From Cupriavidus taiwanensis LMG 19424 (GTDB lineage: Bacteria; Pseudomonadota; Gammaproteobacteria; Burkholderiales; Burkholderiaceae), in assembly GCF_000069785.1 (NCBI RefSeq), contig NC_010529.1, positions 447,059 to 511,058 of the forward strand: a stretch of DNA of 64,000 bases. Direction: 5' to 3'. The notes under the pieces are model-generated. The model was given only the letters and a program-made list of their open reading frames with translations, did no database searches and was not told the origin of the DNA. Positions 19,478 to 28,480 of this stretch are shown in pieces; within the stretch, counting starts at the first letter, position 1; every line of letters starts with the position of its first letter. The position numbers and the translations under genes were made by a program.

Positions 19478-19660
19478 TCGATCGACTAGCTTGCTCTGCG
19501 AGCTTTGAAGCGACCTACTAAATCATGTCGCGTCGACCCTCGTCGTGATCCGCCTATTGGCTCCCACACATGCTCCATATTGGAGTTCAGGAAGAGCCGC
19601 CTCATCACCGCATTGCCCCAACAATTTCCCTTCCGGCTGATGCTGAAAATCTCCTGATGC
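19478..19660 (-). pseudogene. IS3-family OrfB scrap
   Basis: The reverse strand encodes SISRKGNCWGNAVMRRLFLN then SNMEHVWEPIGG, the DDE region of IS3-group transposases (normally SRKGNCWDNAVMERFF). The catalytic Glu context is mutated and both ends are missing. Confidence 0.65.
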
Positions 19661-19689
19661 TACCTATGCATGGCTTAATATTCATCGCT

Positions 19690-19719
19690 CGCCTACCGGG
19701 CAGCTTAGACCGGTAGGCG
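19690..19719. terminator. Hairpin CGCCTACCGG / CCGGTAGGCG
   Basis: A perfect 10-bp stem with a 10-base loop in otherwise gene-poor DNA. No T-run follows on either side, so it is only a possible terminator or an element end. Confidence 0.35.
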
Positions 19720-19880
19720 CAAGCACAGAAGGCTGGGCAGATTGCAGATTTTCATCTACGGCTTTGGCGGGTGTCGCCAACCAAGCGATTTTTCGAGGTC
19801 ATTGGCAACGGCCTGAATCTCTCGAGTGCTCCAATGGGCCAGGACAACCGCTCGACCCGTTCGTGACAGGAAGGTTACTT

Positions 19881-20971
19881 TCAAGCGGCGTCCAAGCGGA
19901 TCTGTACAACCTTGTCCCATGGCATTAGTTCGGCGACACGGGTGAAGTGGGAGGCGAGCAAATACGCCGCAGGTAAGCCTCCGAATCGAGATCATTCAGG
20001 TTGGCTAGAGCCACCGCCGAATAGACGGCGGCGCCGCGTTCGCTGCTACGTCCGTTGTCGACTGACTCAATGCGCAGCCCATCGGCTTCGCGGTATCGCT
20101 TTTGGACGATACCTTGCTCAGCGCCGAGCGTAGCCAGACCTCTCTGTGGTCGCCGTCCTGGCTCCTTCAAGACCTGGAGAGTGGTCTCGTCGCCGTAGAT
20201 GATGTCGGAATCAAGCAGCGTGTCGCGAAGCAGGTTGATCACCGGCTGCACGGCCTGGCCCACGCGCACCATGCTGGCGGCGATGGTATTGGCCGAGATG
20301 CGCCGCCGAAGCGGCGCAGCAATGCGGCTTGGCGATACAGGGGCATGCCTAACTGGTACTTGCCGGGGCAATCCAGGCCAGCGCCGACTCGGTGAACAGG
20401 CCACGGGGGATGATACGCGGCAGCGCCGGCGTGACCTTGATGCCCAGATCGCAGCACGGGCAGGCACGCTTGACGCGCTGGTGCTGGATGACACGGACCT
20501 GTTCCGGGAGCACGTCCAGTTGTTCGCTGATCTCAACGCCGATCTCGACCAGCGCGTGGCCATCGTGGGCACAGAAGTGTTCGGACTCCGGCAGGTCGTG
20601 ACGCACCACTTCGCGTGGCAGCTTGGGACGAGGGACTTGCGACCACGCTTGTTGCGGGTGTGAGCGGCGATCTTCGTGCCGGGCACGTCTTCCTGTGCAG
20701 GCTGTGCGGTGGCGGTGAGTGCTTCGGCCTCGTTGAACAGCCCGAGTTGGCCCGTATCACGTGCTTCGCTCTTGGCACCGAACAATTCGCGCCGATAGGC
20801 ACGCAGTCGTTCTTCTGCCAGCTCGCGTTCAGCTTTTACCAAGCGCAACTCACCCCGAAGTACATCACGTTCGAGGCGAAGCTGGCGCGCTGCGTCGCGT
20901 TCTGCGAGCAACTCCTCAAGTTCTTCAGCAGTGATCGTGACGTTGACGGGCATGGCCGGTTGGACCGACAT
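19881..20971 (-). pseudogene. tnpC: IS66 TnpC, internally deleted and frame-shifted
   Basis: Start region MSVQPAMPVNVTITAEELEE and the coiled coil LAERDAARQLRLERDVLRGE are in one frame. The RRELFGAKSEARDTGQLGLF segment follows, then the frame shifts repeatedly through the zinc-binding part. SDIIYGDETTLQVLKEPGRR (catalytic Asp) is followed by a deletion that joins directly to SSERGAAVYSAVALANLNDL and the C-terminus MPWDKVVQIRLDAA. The second Asp and the Glu region are lost. Confidence 0.8.
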
Positions 20972-21063
20972 GCCCATCCGAGAGTTCAACTCGTTCGCAC
21001 GTAGATGCGTTGGGGATGCTTCCTGATGACTGCGATGTCGATGCCGTCCAGCAACCAATGCAA

Positions 21064-21339
21064 CTAATCGACGGTGAGCGTGACGATATCGGTCGTGTCC
21101 GGCCACACGAAGCGATCCTCGGCTTCCAATCGCTTGAGGAATAACCAGAAACCAGCACCGTCCCAGCCGAGGATCTTGATACGGTCGCACCGTCGGTTGC
21201 CGAACACGTACAGCGAGTGGTCAAACGGGTTGAGCAACATCGCCTGCTCCACCAGAATCGACAGCCCGTTGATCCCCATCCGGAAGTCCACCGGCTCGCG
21301 ATGCAGGAATACCTTCAGCCCGCTGTCGAACCGGAACAC
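21064..21339 (-). CDS. tnpB: IS66 TnpB of the decayed element
   Basis: A 91-residue reading starting MFRFDSGLKVFLHREPVDFR and continuing with DHSLYVFGNRRCDRIKILGW and FWLFLKRLEAEDRFVWP. This is slightly shorter than the usual 110-116 aa, missing the last 15-20 residues (the PLHWLLQGID-type end continues out of frame). Probably non-functional in this context. Confidence 0.7.
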   Translation of the reverse strand: MFRFDSGLKVFLHREPVDFRMGINGLSILVEQAMLLNPFDHSLYVFGNRRCDRIKILGWDGAGFWLFLKRLEAEDRFVWPDTTDIVTLTVD

Positions 21340-21715
21340 GGCATCCTCCCCAGCATCTGGACAATCATCGTCAGTCCTGGGAGATCCGCCTGGCTCAGAT
21401 CCAGTTCGACGCCATTGGGCAATCGCACATCCAACGCGACGGCCATACAGGCGGAGGTTGGATCGACTGACGTCGCCTCTGAGATAGACTCAACGGCCAC
21501 GAATGCTAAGGGTCGGTTCTCGGTCATTGTTCTCGTCTGCGTCTGTTGCACAGGCGCGCCGGGCCCCCTGGCCGCAGACAGGCCTCAACCAGTGCTCGCT
21601 TGCTGGCGTTGTCGTATCGCTTGCGACCCCTGCTGTTGCCGCTGACAACTTTCAGTTCCGGCGATGCTTCGCTCATCAATGTTCTCCTGAAGTAGGTGGA
21701 GAACATCATCACCAT
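21340..21715 (-). pseudogene. tnpA: IS66 TnpA, frame-shifted
   Basis: The N-terminus (KRYDNASKRALVEACLRPGG, the start of the helix-turn-helix) is in one frame. The C-terminus (ALDVRLPNGVELDLSQADLP then GLTMIVQMLGRMP, the conserved IS66 TnpA end) is in another, with the middle garbled. Confidence 0.75.
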
Positions 21716-21756
21716 TCAGCATGCCATTTGATAGACGCCGATGAAAGACTGCTTAC

Positions 21757-22900
21757 GTTGTACTCGCCGGGCGAGCCGACGGAGGGCGCTTCGCCGGCCG
21801 TGCGACGCACGGCGAATCCCAGTCCGAATCCATAGCCGGCTCCGGGCAGATAGAGCGATCCAGGTGCGATCCCATTGGCCACGTGGTCCGCAGTCATGGA
21901 CTCGATTGTCCGGGGGCTGAGGTAGCGCCGACCATCGAGTGAGCCGCCGTTGGCCAGCATCTGCGCAAAGCGGGCATAGTCTTGCGCCGTGGAAACGAGG
22001 CCGGCACCGCCCGACTCGAACTTCCGGGGCATGCGGGGATCAAACATGCGGAGTCCCGGCACGACCTCCTCGTCGTCGGAGAAGGGCTGGACAAGTTTGG
22101 CATGCTTAGCAGCCTCAGGGAAGGCCGAACCCAGTGTCCTTCATTCCCAGTGGGGCAAAGAGCCGCCTGCGCATGATGGTGCCCAAGGTTTGGCCTTCCA
22201 CTACTTCCAGCACGCGGCCCAGGACATCGGTGGAGAATCCATATTCCCAGGCCGTGCCTGGCTGATTCTGCAGCGGCAGCGCCGCTACCCGGTCTGCCAG
22301 TTCGGCATTCGTGAAGTCGCCGTGGAGTCCGATCTGTGCGGCCCGGTACAGGCGCTCGACCGCAGAATCGCCGAAGACGCCGTAGGTGATGCCCGAAGTA
22401 TGCCGCAACAGGTCGTGCACGGTTATCGGCCGTAAGGTACCCACCGACTCCAGAGTCTTTGCGCCAGTGGCCGGGTCCTTCCGCTCGACACCGACCTTCA
22501 TGGTGGCGAAGGCGAGAAGGAACCGCGACAGCGGTGCATCGAGCTGCAGCTTGCCTTCCTCCACCAACATCATGGCGACAACCGAAGTCATGGGCTTGGT
22601 CATCGAGTAGATCCGGGAGATGCTGTCCTTGCTCATGGGCGTGCCATGCACCGGATCCTGCTGCCCCACAGCTTCGAAGTAGGCGACCTGGCCGTTCCGC
22701 ACGATCAGCATCACTGCCCCTGGCACGCGTTTGGATTCCACCTGGGACTGCATCCAGTCGCCGACCGCGCCGAGCCGTCCCGCGGACATTCCGACCTCGG
22801 CTGCCGCCACTGGCGCGGGCAGGCGCGCGCAGGCTACTGTAGTGGACGCGAGAAGCGACAGCGCAACGCTGAGTCTTGCGAATGTTGGAAGAATGAGCAT
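21757..22900 (-). pseudogene. Serine beta-lactamase-like hydrolase/esterase, frame-shifted and 3'-truncated
   Basis: Starts MLILPTFARLSVALSLLAST, a secretion signal. The body is a class C beta-lactamase/EstB-type fold: SRIYSMTKPMTSVVAMMLVE holds the SxxK nucleophile motif (SMTK), and ITVHDLLRHTSGITYGVFGD is also conserved. A frame shift near 22110 follows GLP; the second part (FESGGAGLVSTAQDYARFAQ, then GYGFGLGFAVRRTAGEAPSV) ends at GSPGEY, where IS66-3 removes the last segment. At the 5' side an IS1182-type element begins 3 bases before the ATG, removing the ribosome-binding site and promoter. Ancestral role: periplasmic ester or beta-lactam hydrolysis; now dead. Confidence 0.85.
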
Positions 22901-22987
22901 TAGCAGGCCGCTGAAATACCTCCAGCGGACGTCAGCGCGACGACTGGCTGAAGCGTTGCTTTGAGGATCCCATCCAATCCCACATTC

Positions 22988-24088
22988 ATGCGCGGCGCAG
23001 ATACCTTCACGGAAAGCTTGTTCACTATGCGGAGGCTGGAGGATTTCGTGCCGCAGTCCCATCCGCTGCGCTCGATCCGGACTATGGCCAACCAGGCGCT
23101 GGTGAAGATGGACCGGCTGTTCGCGCAGATGTACGAGGCCGATATCAAGGGTGGCCGCCCCAGTATCGCGCCGGAGAAGTTGCTGCGGGCCATGCTGCTG
23201 CAGGTGCTCTACAGCATTCGCTCTGAGCGCCAGCTCATGGAGCAGACGCAATACAACCTGCTGTTTCGCTGGTTCATCGGGCTGTCGATGGACGACTCAG
23301 TTTGGGTGCCCACGGTCTTCACCAAGAACCGCGAGCGACTGATCAAGCATGATGCGGTGATCCAGTTTTTCAACGAGGTGCTGGCCATCGCGCAGAAGAA
23401 GAACTGGCTGTCGGGTGAGCACTTCAGCGTGGACGGCACGCTGATACAGGCGTGGGCAGGCCACAAGAGCTTCGTGCGCAAGGATGGCGACGACCAAGAC
23501 GATGACGCCGGCGGCAGCTTCAAAGGTCGCAAGCGCAGCAACGAGACACACGAATCCAAGACCGATCCCGATGCCAAGCTCTACCGCAAGGGCAAGACAT
23601 CCAGTGAGCTGCGCTACATGGGTCATACCCTGAGCGACAACCGCCATGGCCTGGTGGTTAGCGCCATGGTGACCAAGGCGGACGGACACGCCGAGCGGGA
23701 GGCCGCAAAGGTCATGCTTAACGATGCCAGGCAGGTGATTGAAGACCTGAATGTGGAAGTCACCGTGGGCGCGGACAAGGGCTATGACGCGCACGAGTTC
23801 ATTGAGGCCTGCCTGGAAATGAAGGTGACGCCCCACGTGGCGCAGAACACATCGGGTCGTCGCTCGGCCGTTGCTGATGCCATTGCTTCCAGCGCCGGTT
23901 ATGCCGTCTCGCAACAAAAGCGCAAGCTGATCGAACAGGGCTTCGGGTGGGTCAAGACCGTGGGGCGCATGCGTCAGGTGATGGTGCGCGGTCTGAAGAA
24001 AGTCGATCAGATGTTTGTGCTGAGCATGGCCGCCTACCACCTCGTGCGCATGCGCTCGCTGGGACAAATCCGTCCGCAGTTGCAGTAA
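22988..24088 (+). CDS. tnp: IS5/IS1182-type transposase, intact
   Basis: A 366-residue DDE transposase from MRGADTFTESLFTMRRLEDF. The DUF772 region has RPSIAPEKLLRAMLLQVLYS. The catalytic Asp is in HFSVDGTLIQAWAG, the second in VGADKGYDAHEF, and the Glu lies in QQKRKLIEQGFGWVKTVGRM. An acidic insert (KDGDDQDDDAGGS) lies between the first two. The protein from copy C is almost identical; copy B is truncated. Confidence 0.9.
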   Translation: MRGADTFTESLFTMRRLEDFVPQSHPLRSIRTMANQALVKMDRLFAQMYEADIKGGRPSIAPEKLLRAMLLQVLYSIRSERQLMEQTQYNLLFRWFIGLSMDDSVWVPTVFTKNRERLIKHDAVIQFFNEVLAIAQKKNWLSGEHFSVDGTLIQAWAGHKSFVRKDGDDQDDDAGGSFKGRKRSNETHESKTDPDAKLYRKGKTSSELRYMGHTLSDNRHGLVVSAMVTKADGHAEREAAKVMLNDARQVIEDLNVEVTVGADKGYDAHEFIEACLEMKVTPHVAQNTSGRRSAVADAIASSAGYAVSQQKRKLIEQGFGWVKTVGRMRQVMVRGLKKVDQMFVLSMAAYHLVRMRSLGQIRPQLQ

Positions 24089-24195
24089 TCGCGCTAATGA
24101 GGCCGGAATGGGCGCCAAAACGCGGAAAAAGCCGAGGCAGTGACGTCCGGCTTCCGGATTGTGAAAAACAGCGCTCCCCGCCTTGCGGGGAAAAA

Positions 24196-24226
24196 CTCAT
24201 CGCTAGCGCGATGAGTACTTCAGCAG
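24196..24226. terminator. Inward-facing terminator at the IS1182-type right end
   Basis: Read on the minus strand: ACTCATCGC-GCTA-GCGATGAGT followed by TTTTT. It would stop transcripts entering the element from outside against the transposase. The same structure is present in copy C (about 50788-50815) and fragment D (about 31704-31731). Confidence 0.65.
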
Positions 24227-24230
24227 CCTG

Positions 24231-24261
24231 TTAACCGACTGTCCGAATTTCCGCCGCCACC
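24231..24261. repeat. 30-bp end remnant of the IS3 element
   Basis: CCGACTGTCCGAATTTCCGC followed by CGCCACCTCT also forms the right terminus of the IS3 element at 36682-36711. An IS3 copy had therefore entered the IS4 transposase gene here, and the IS1182-type element later replaced nearly all of it. Confidence 0.75.
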
Positions 24262-25314
24262 TCTTGCCACCACCATGAACAGCGCCAAGGCACGCTCAAG
24301 CCGTGCCATCGATGCAAGTTGCAACGCCTCGACTCGACAGCCGTTCTTGAGCACATGAAAGAACAATTCCACCTCCCAACGCGCGCGGTACCAGTCAATA
24401 AGCTGCGCGGCCGCGTCAAGGTCGTTCACCTCGCGATTACTCAGCAGTCGCCATTCAATCGGCTTGACGCCTGCCGGCGGGTCGACCTCCCGGGCGACAA
24501 TACAAGTGGCACTCACCACGCCGCCTGCAGCGTCAGGCAACGCAACACGTTGCGCCCACACCTGCTGCCGTACCGCGCGCGCCGGCTGAGCCTGACGGGC
24601 TGCCAGCGTGAAGTGAATCCTGCCCACTGGCTCACCCGCAGTTACTTGCTCCCACAGCTTGCCGCCGCCAGGCAAGGTGCGATTGTGCTGCGAGCGCAGT
24701 AGCCAATCCGCCGGGTGGCCCAACTCCTTTGCCTTGATCATCAACGCCATGATGTCCGACTCTCTGTCAGTCACATAGACGAGTCGCGTGGCAGGCAGTG
24801 CGGTCGCCTGTTCGGCAACCCGCTCATATCCTTCGGTCCAATGGTACTTTCCTTGATGCCGGGGCGAACGCCATCCGCACCCTTGGGCTCGCGCCCACAT
24901 GTAGGCGTCAAGCACGCCCAGCGGTTCGCGCGCTGGCGTTACCGCGTAAGTCGGGTGCAGATATAGCCCACGTTGCGCCTCATACGACAGCGGTCCCAGG
25001 CCTGCGATGGCCTGGCCGTTAAAGTCCAGCTCCGTCGTGTCTTGGATGCATAGCACCACTTCGCAAGCTCGCATCCGCTCGGCTGAACTCTGCCAGTGGG
25101 GCGCCAGAATATCGCGCCAGTCCAGTTCATCCTGAGCCAGGAAGCGGTACGCCGCAGCCGTTTCCTCCCAGCCGCCGCATGCGCTGGGTATGCTTGCCGT
25201 CGGCTTCTCTGCGAGCCGCTCCGCTAGCAGCACCGCCCGCTTGTTCAGGCGCTGGTCGCCCAAGTCAATGTCCTTGAATTCCGCCGCTGCCCAACTCGTC
25301 GCCTCTCGCTGCAT
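24262..25314 (-). pseudogene. IS4/Tn5-like transposase, C-terminally truncated (second subtype)
   Basis: Related to but distinct from the copy at 29-1357. It starts MQREATSWAAAEFKDIDLGD, with LCIQDTTELDFNG (Asp), YVTDRESDIMALM (Asp) and the YREK box YRARWEVELFFHVLKNGC. It stops at ALFMVVA, where the IS3 end enters, losing about 90 residues. Confidence 0.85.
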
Positions 25315-25692
25315 GTGCCGCCCAAATTGCAAGAGTGAACGACATTCCGAAAGAGTTTACAACCCCACCCGCTATGTCATTGACCGTAAACGACTTTCTG
25401 CAGAGCACCAGTGTGTAATGAGGTTGGGTTGGAGGCACTCCCGGAAGACGGAAGCACGAACCCCGCGCGCCCCTTGGCTTACACATAGGCACAACAAGGG
25501 TGACGGCAAGAACAATCACTACCACCCCGAGTAACACGTGCTCCATGATGTTGCCATCGATGATCATTCTGACCAACGCATTCAGTTTTTTCAAAAACAT
25601 CTCGAGTATCAAAAACATCTCGATCGGAATATGCAAAGTACATGCCACGCCCAGTCAGGAGTCGGCCAAAAAAAGCTGCATATTGATAGACA

Positions 25693-25810
25693 TCAACACA
25701 CAGTGGGGAGGCAACCTGTACACAGGTCGCTATGTCCGATCCTCGGACAACATGGCGCTAGCTAGCCCCAGCGCACTGAATAGCGCAAGACATTTGTAAC
25801 CTCGTTCCAT
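25693..25810 (-). pseudogene. Possible secreted cysteine-rich peptide ORF, frame-shifted
   Basis: ATG with AGGA at 6 bp starts MERGYKCLALFSALGLASA, a short signal-peptide-like sequence, but the frame ends after six more codons (MLSEDRT). Dropping one base just after the putative cleavage site gives CCPRIGHSDLCTGCLPTVC and a stop, a 19-residue tail with six cysteines. A 7-bp hairpin (TCCTGCG/CGCAGGA, 25817-25837) covers the ribosome-binding site. The reading needs an indel, so it may be chance. The rest of 25333-26201 shows no gene. Confidence 0.25.
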
Positions 25811-25816
25811 ATACAT

Positions 25817-25837
25817 TCCTGCGGCGGCTTCGCAGGA
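25817..25837. promoter_or_regulatory. Hairpin over a ribosome-binding site
   Basis: TCCTGCG-GCGGCTT-CGCAGGA. On the minus strand the second arm contains the AGGA that would serve the small ORF starting at 25810, so the structure could hold translation off. Functional meaning is inferred only. Confidence 0.3.
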
Positions 25838-26201
25838 CCGGTTTAGCAGCATGAAACTTCGGCTTCCGATAAAAATCCCGTGTGCCGCTGACTCTCGGGC
25901 TATAGGCAAGCAATAGAATTGTCTATTTTTAGATGCGGAACTTTAGTCCGCCCTGCGAGATGGACAATGTTCAGTAGGGGACAAATTGCAACAATTTCAA
26001 CAGCACTTTGCACCGCGCAGAACGAAAGCAAGGGCCTCCATACCAGCGTGCAGTGTAGTTTTGCTCTAAACCGCTCCCAGGCACAGCGCTTGCACTAATG
26101 GTGTTGACTCGGCCGCAATTGGTCCCAGTGCTCACTGTTTTGACAAATGAACAGCAGCGCTAATTGTTGGGCCGCCATGTTCTTTCTTGCCCTCCAGGCC
26201 C

Positions 26202-27148
26202 ATGTTTAACTCCTCACCAGACCACACTTTAGTCCCTCTACGTTCTGACCCTGTCCTTTTGGGGGGCGAAGACCGCTCCGGTACAACCTTGCTTAGCATT
26301 CTGCTCGACGCGCATCCGGATTTGGTCGTAGGTCCGGAAATCGATTTCACGGAGCCAATCAACCTTGGCTCACATATCCTTGAAGTATGCGCCTTGATGG
26401 CGTGTCGGGATCCACGGGTTATCGGTACGACGAAGGAAGCCATCGACCCTGAATGGTTCGAGGGCGTGCACTTCGTCTGGCAGTGTGAACGTTCGGCCTT
26501 GGACCGAGACGACGTAAAGACATTGGTGACGCGTGTGATTGCGGAGCGTGGAACCGTCCTGGCTACACTAGAGGATCGCTGTCTGCTTATCGACTCTATC
26601 GGCGAGTTCCGGCGACAACAGACCGGGGCGAAGCGATGGGGTCTAAAGCTTCAGCGACGGATCCAGAACCTCTGCAAATATGCCGCCATTTGGCCGCAAG
26701 CACATTTTATCCACATCATTCGCGATGGCCGCGACGTGGCAGCATCCCATGAAAAGGTTTCTGGGTGGGACCATCGGACTATCGGCGAGGCGGTCCAAGG
26801 CCGGATAAATGTCGTCACCAAGGCACACTTGGGTGCGCCCAGTGGTCGCTATCTCCAAGTGCGATATGAGGATCTGGTCACCGCCCCGCGTGAGACAGCT
26901 GCACGGATGCTGGAGTACCTGGGCTTGGGATGGAGTGAGAGGGTTCTGCATCACGCAGAGCACGAGCACGCGCTTTTCGACAAACCCTGGGGCCATCCCT
27001 CAGCTGACGCAGCTGCTCAACCCCTATACACCAGATGTATTGGGCGGTACGTGCGCGACCTCACGCCTCAGGAGGTTGAGCAGTTCGAACGCTTAGCAGG
27101 AAATTCGTCTACACGCTGTCCGTGCCGACTCTCTCGAGCAGGGAGTGA
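26202..27148 (+). CDS. PAPS-dependent sulfotransferase, first gene of a biosynthetic operon
   Basis: Transfers a sulfonate group from PAPS to a small-molecule acceptor in the cytoplasm. The 5'-phosphosulfate loop is GGEDRSGTTLLSILLDAHPD (about residues 21-40), and IHIIRDGRDVAASHEKVSGW supplies the 3'-phosphate-binding Arg/Ser region. Later VRYEDLVTAPRETAARMLEY is typical of the family. The ATG (MFNSSPDH) lies behind a CCAGG; a TTG five codons earlier is possible. As sequenced, the frame runs on into the exporter, but one extra base near 27101 gives AGKFVYTLSVPTLSSRE and a TGA at 27146-27148 that overlaps the exporter start as GTGA. Two separate genes are therefore more likely than a fusion. 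The region appears AT-richer than the IS-rich flanks. Confidence 0.7.
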
Positions 27149-28420
27149 TTCCAGTGGCAACGCAAACGCGACGACAACGCTTGCCCGGCAGCTTCTATCT
27201 CTCCTAGGCCAGATGGTTTCCCGCGTCGGCGCCCAAGTGACGCTCATCGCCCTACCTCTGACCGCGATCCAACTACACCAAGCAGGATCACTCGAGACAG
27301 GCTTCTTGCTTGCATGTGGACGTGCCCCGTACCTTCCGCTAGGCCCGCTTGCCGGCGTCTTCGCCGATCGATTCTCACATCGAATCCTTCTGATTACGGC
27401 AAATTGGATAATGGCGCTAACGTTGGCCACAGTACCTGTATCTGCTTTGCTTATCGGCTACGTCGGCATGCCCCATCTCTACACCGTTGCTACACTGATG
27501 GGCGGGCTTACGGTGATTGCCGACGTGGCCTTTTTGGCATGTGTGCCAACTGTCGTGCCGCCCCAACAACTTGTACAGGCTCAGAGCTGGATAGAACTAG
27601 GACAATCAGCGGCATTGGTACTTGGTCCTCCGCTCGCAGGCTGGTTGATCTATTCGCTTTCGGCACCTATCGCGATACTGGCAGATGCGGCGTCGTTCCT
27701 TCTGGTGACGGCGCTGCTCCCATACGTGATAATAGCGCCGACAACAAGCGCGTCGATGACAAGTGACTACGACACTAGGAGCATCCTTGAACGCGTTCTC
27801 TCGGAAGCTGCAGAGGGCGCGCTATTCGTGTTACGTACTCCCAAACTCCGCGCAATCACCTTTGCTACCGGTACTCCCATATTTTGGTACAGTGCCTACT
27901 CCGCCGTCTTTCTGCTGTATCTAACCGAGGGCTTAGGGCTGAACGCCACAACGATCGGGACCGTCTCAGGCATCGCTGCAATCGGAAGTGTTATCGGTAC
28001 TTTGCTTGCACGTCCTTTTGCTCGAACGTTAGGCTTGGGTCGCGTGTTAATAGCAGCGCTCCTCACCAGTGCCGTTGGCGCAATGCTAACCCCGCTGCTC
28101 GAAGTGCCAGGATGGCTTGCATTGGGACTGTCGCAATTTGTATTGTGGATCGGCAAGCAGGTCTACAGCGTCCATCAGGCACCAATCCGCTACGCCTTGG
28201 CTCCGCCGCAACTGCACGGCCGTGTAAACGCAAGCATCCGGACCATAGTGCGGCCCTTGCTCCAGTCGGAGCCGTGTTAGGCGGCGCCTGTGGAACATGG
28301 CTCGGCGCCCGCGCGACGTTACTGCTTAGCGGAGCCCTCATTGCCGGAGCCGCTGGGTGGATCTGGGCATCCCCTCTGCAATCCGTGTGTACACCGCAGT
28401 TCGTGGGGGCAGACACTTAA
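27145..28420 (+). pseudogene. MFS exporter (EntS/MFS_3-like) with frame shifts
   Basis: Proposed GTG start at 27145 (VIPVATQTRRQRLPGSFYL). After one missing base near 27202 the main frame continues GQMVSRVGAQVTLIALPLTA, GPLAGVFADRFSHRILLITA (the MFS loop 2-3 motif) and about ten hydrophobic helices. A further one-base shift near 28252 leads to APVGAVLGGACGTWLGARAT, the usual next helix, and the stop at 28420. It belongs with drug and siderophore exporters of the major facilitator superfamily and would export the operon's product. As written, sulfotransferase and exporter form one 697-residue frame; I regard this as a product of the shifts. Read-level data would show whether the gene is intact. 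Confidence 0.65.
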
Positions 28421-28480
28421 GAACGGCTACCTCCATTACTTCTCGCGGCCAACACAGGCCTCATCACGAAGTTCGCCGAC

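Larger units (their letters stand above)
19740..21756 (-). mobile_element. IS66-family element, decayed (IS66-3)
   Basis: The right terminus is the complement of GTAAGCAGTCTTTCATCGGC, ending inside the serine hydrolase gene. The left limit is uncertain (19740-19880). It carries tnpA, tnpB and tnpC remnants on the minus strand, all damaged or partial. Confidence 0.75.
22904..24230 (+). mobile_element. IS5/IS1182-type insertion sequence, copy A
   Basis: A 1327-bp element starting CAGGCCGCTGAAATACCTCC and ending with the complement of CAGGCTGCTGAAGTACTCAT. The flanks are TTAG (left) and TTAA (right), so unlike copy C it lacks a matching duplication. An inward-facing hairpin with T-run sits at the right end. 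It cuts the serine hydrolase promoter on the left and an IS3 end on the right. Confidence 0.9.

Noticed and set aside
26187..28280. A genuine sulfotransferase-MFS fusion protein
   Set aside because: Alternative frames at the junction give a plausible sulfotransferase end and exporter start overlapping as GTGA; two single-base shifts explain the fusion better. Kept as separate genes with a stated caveat.
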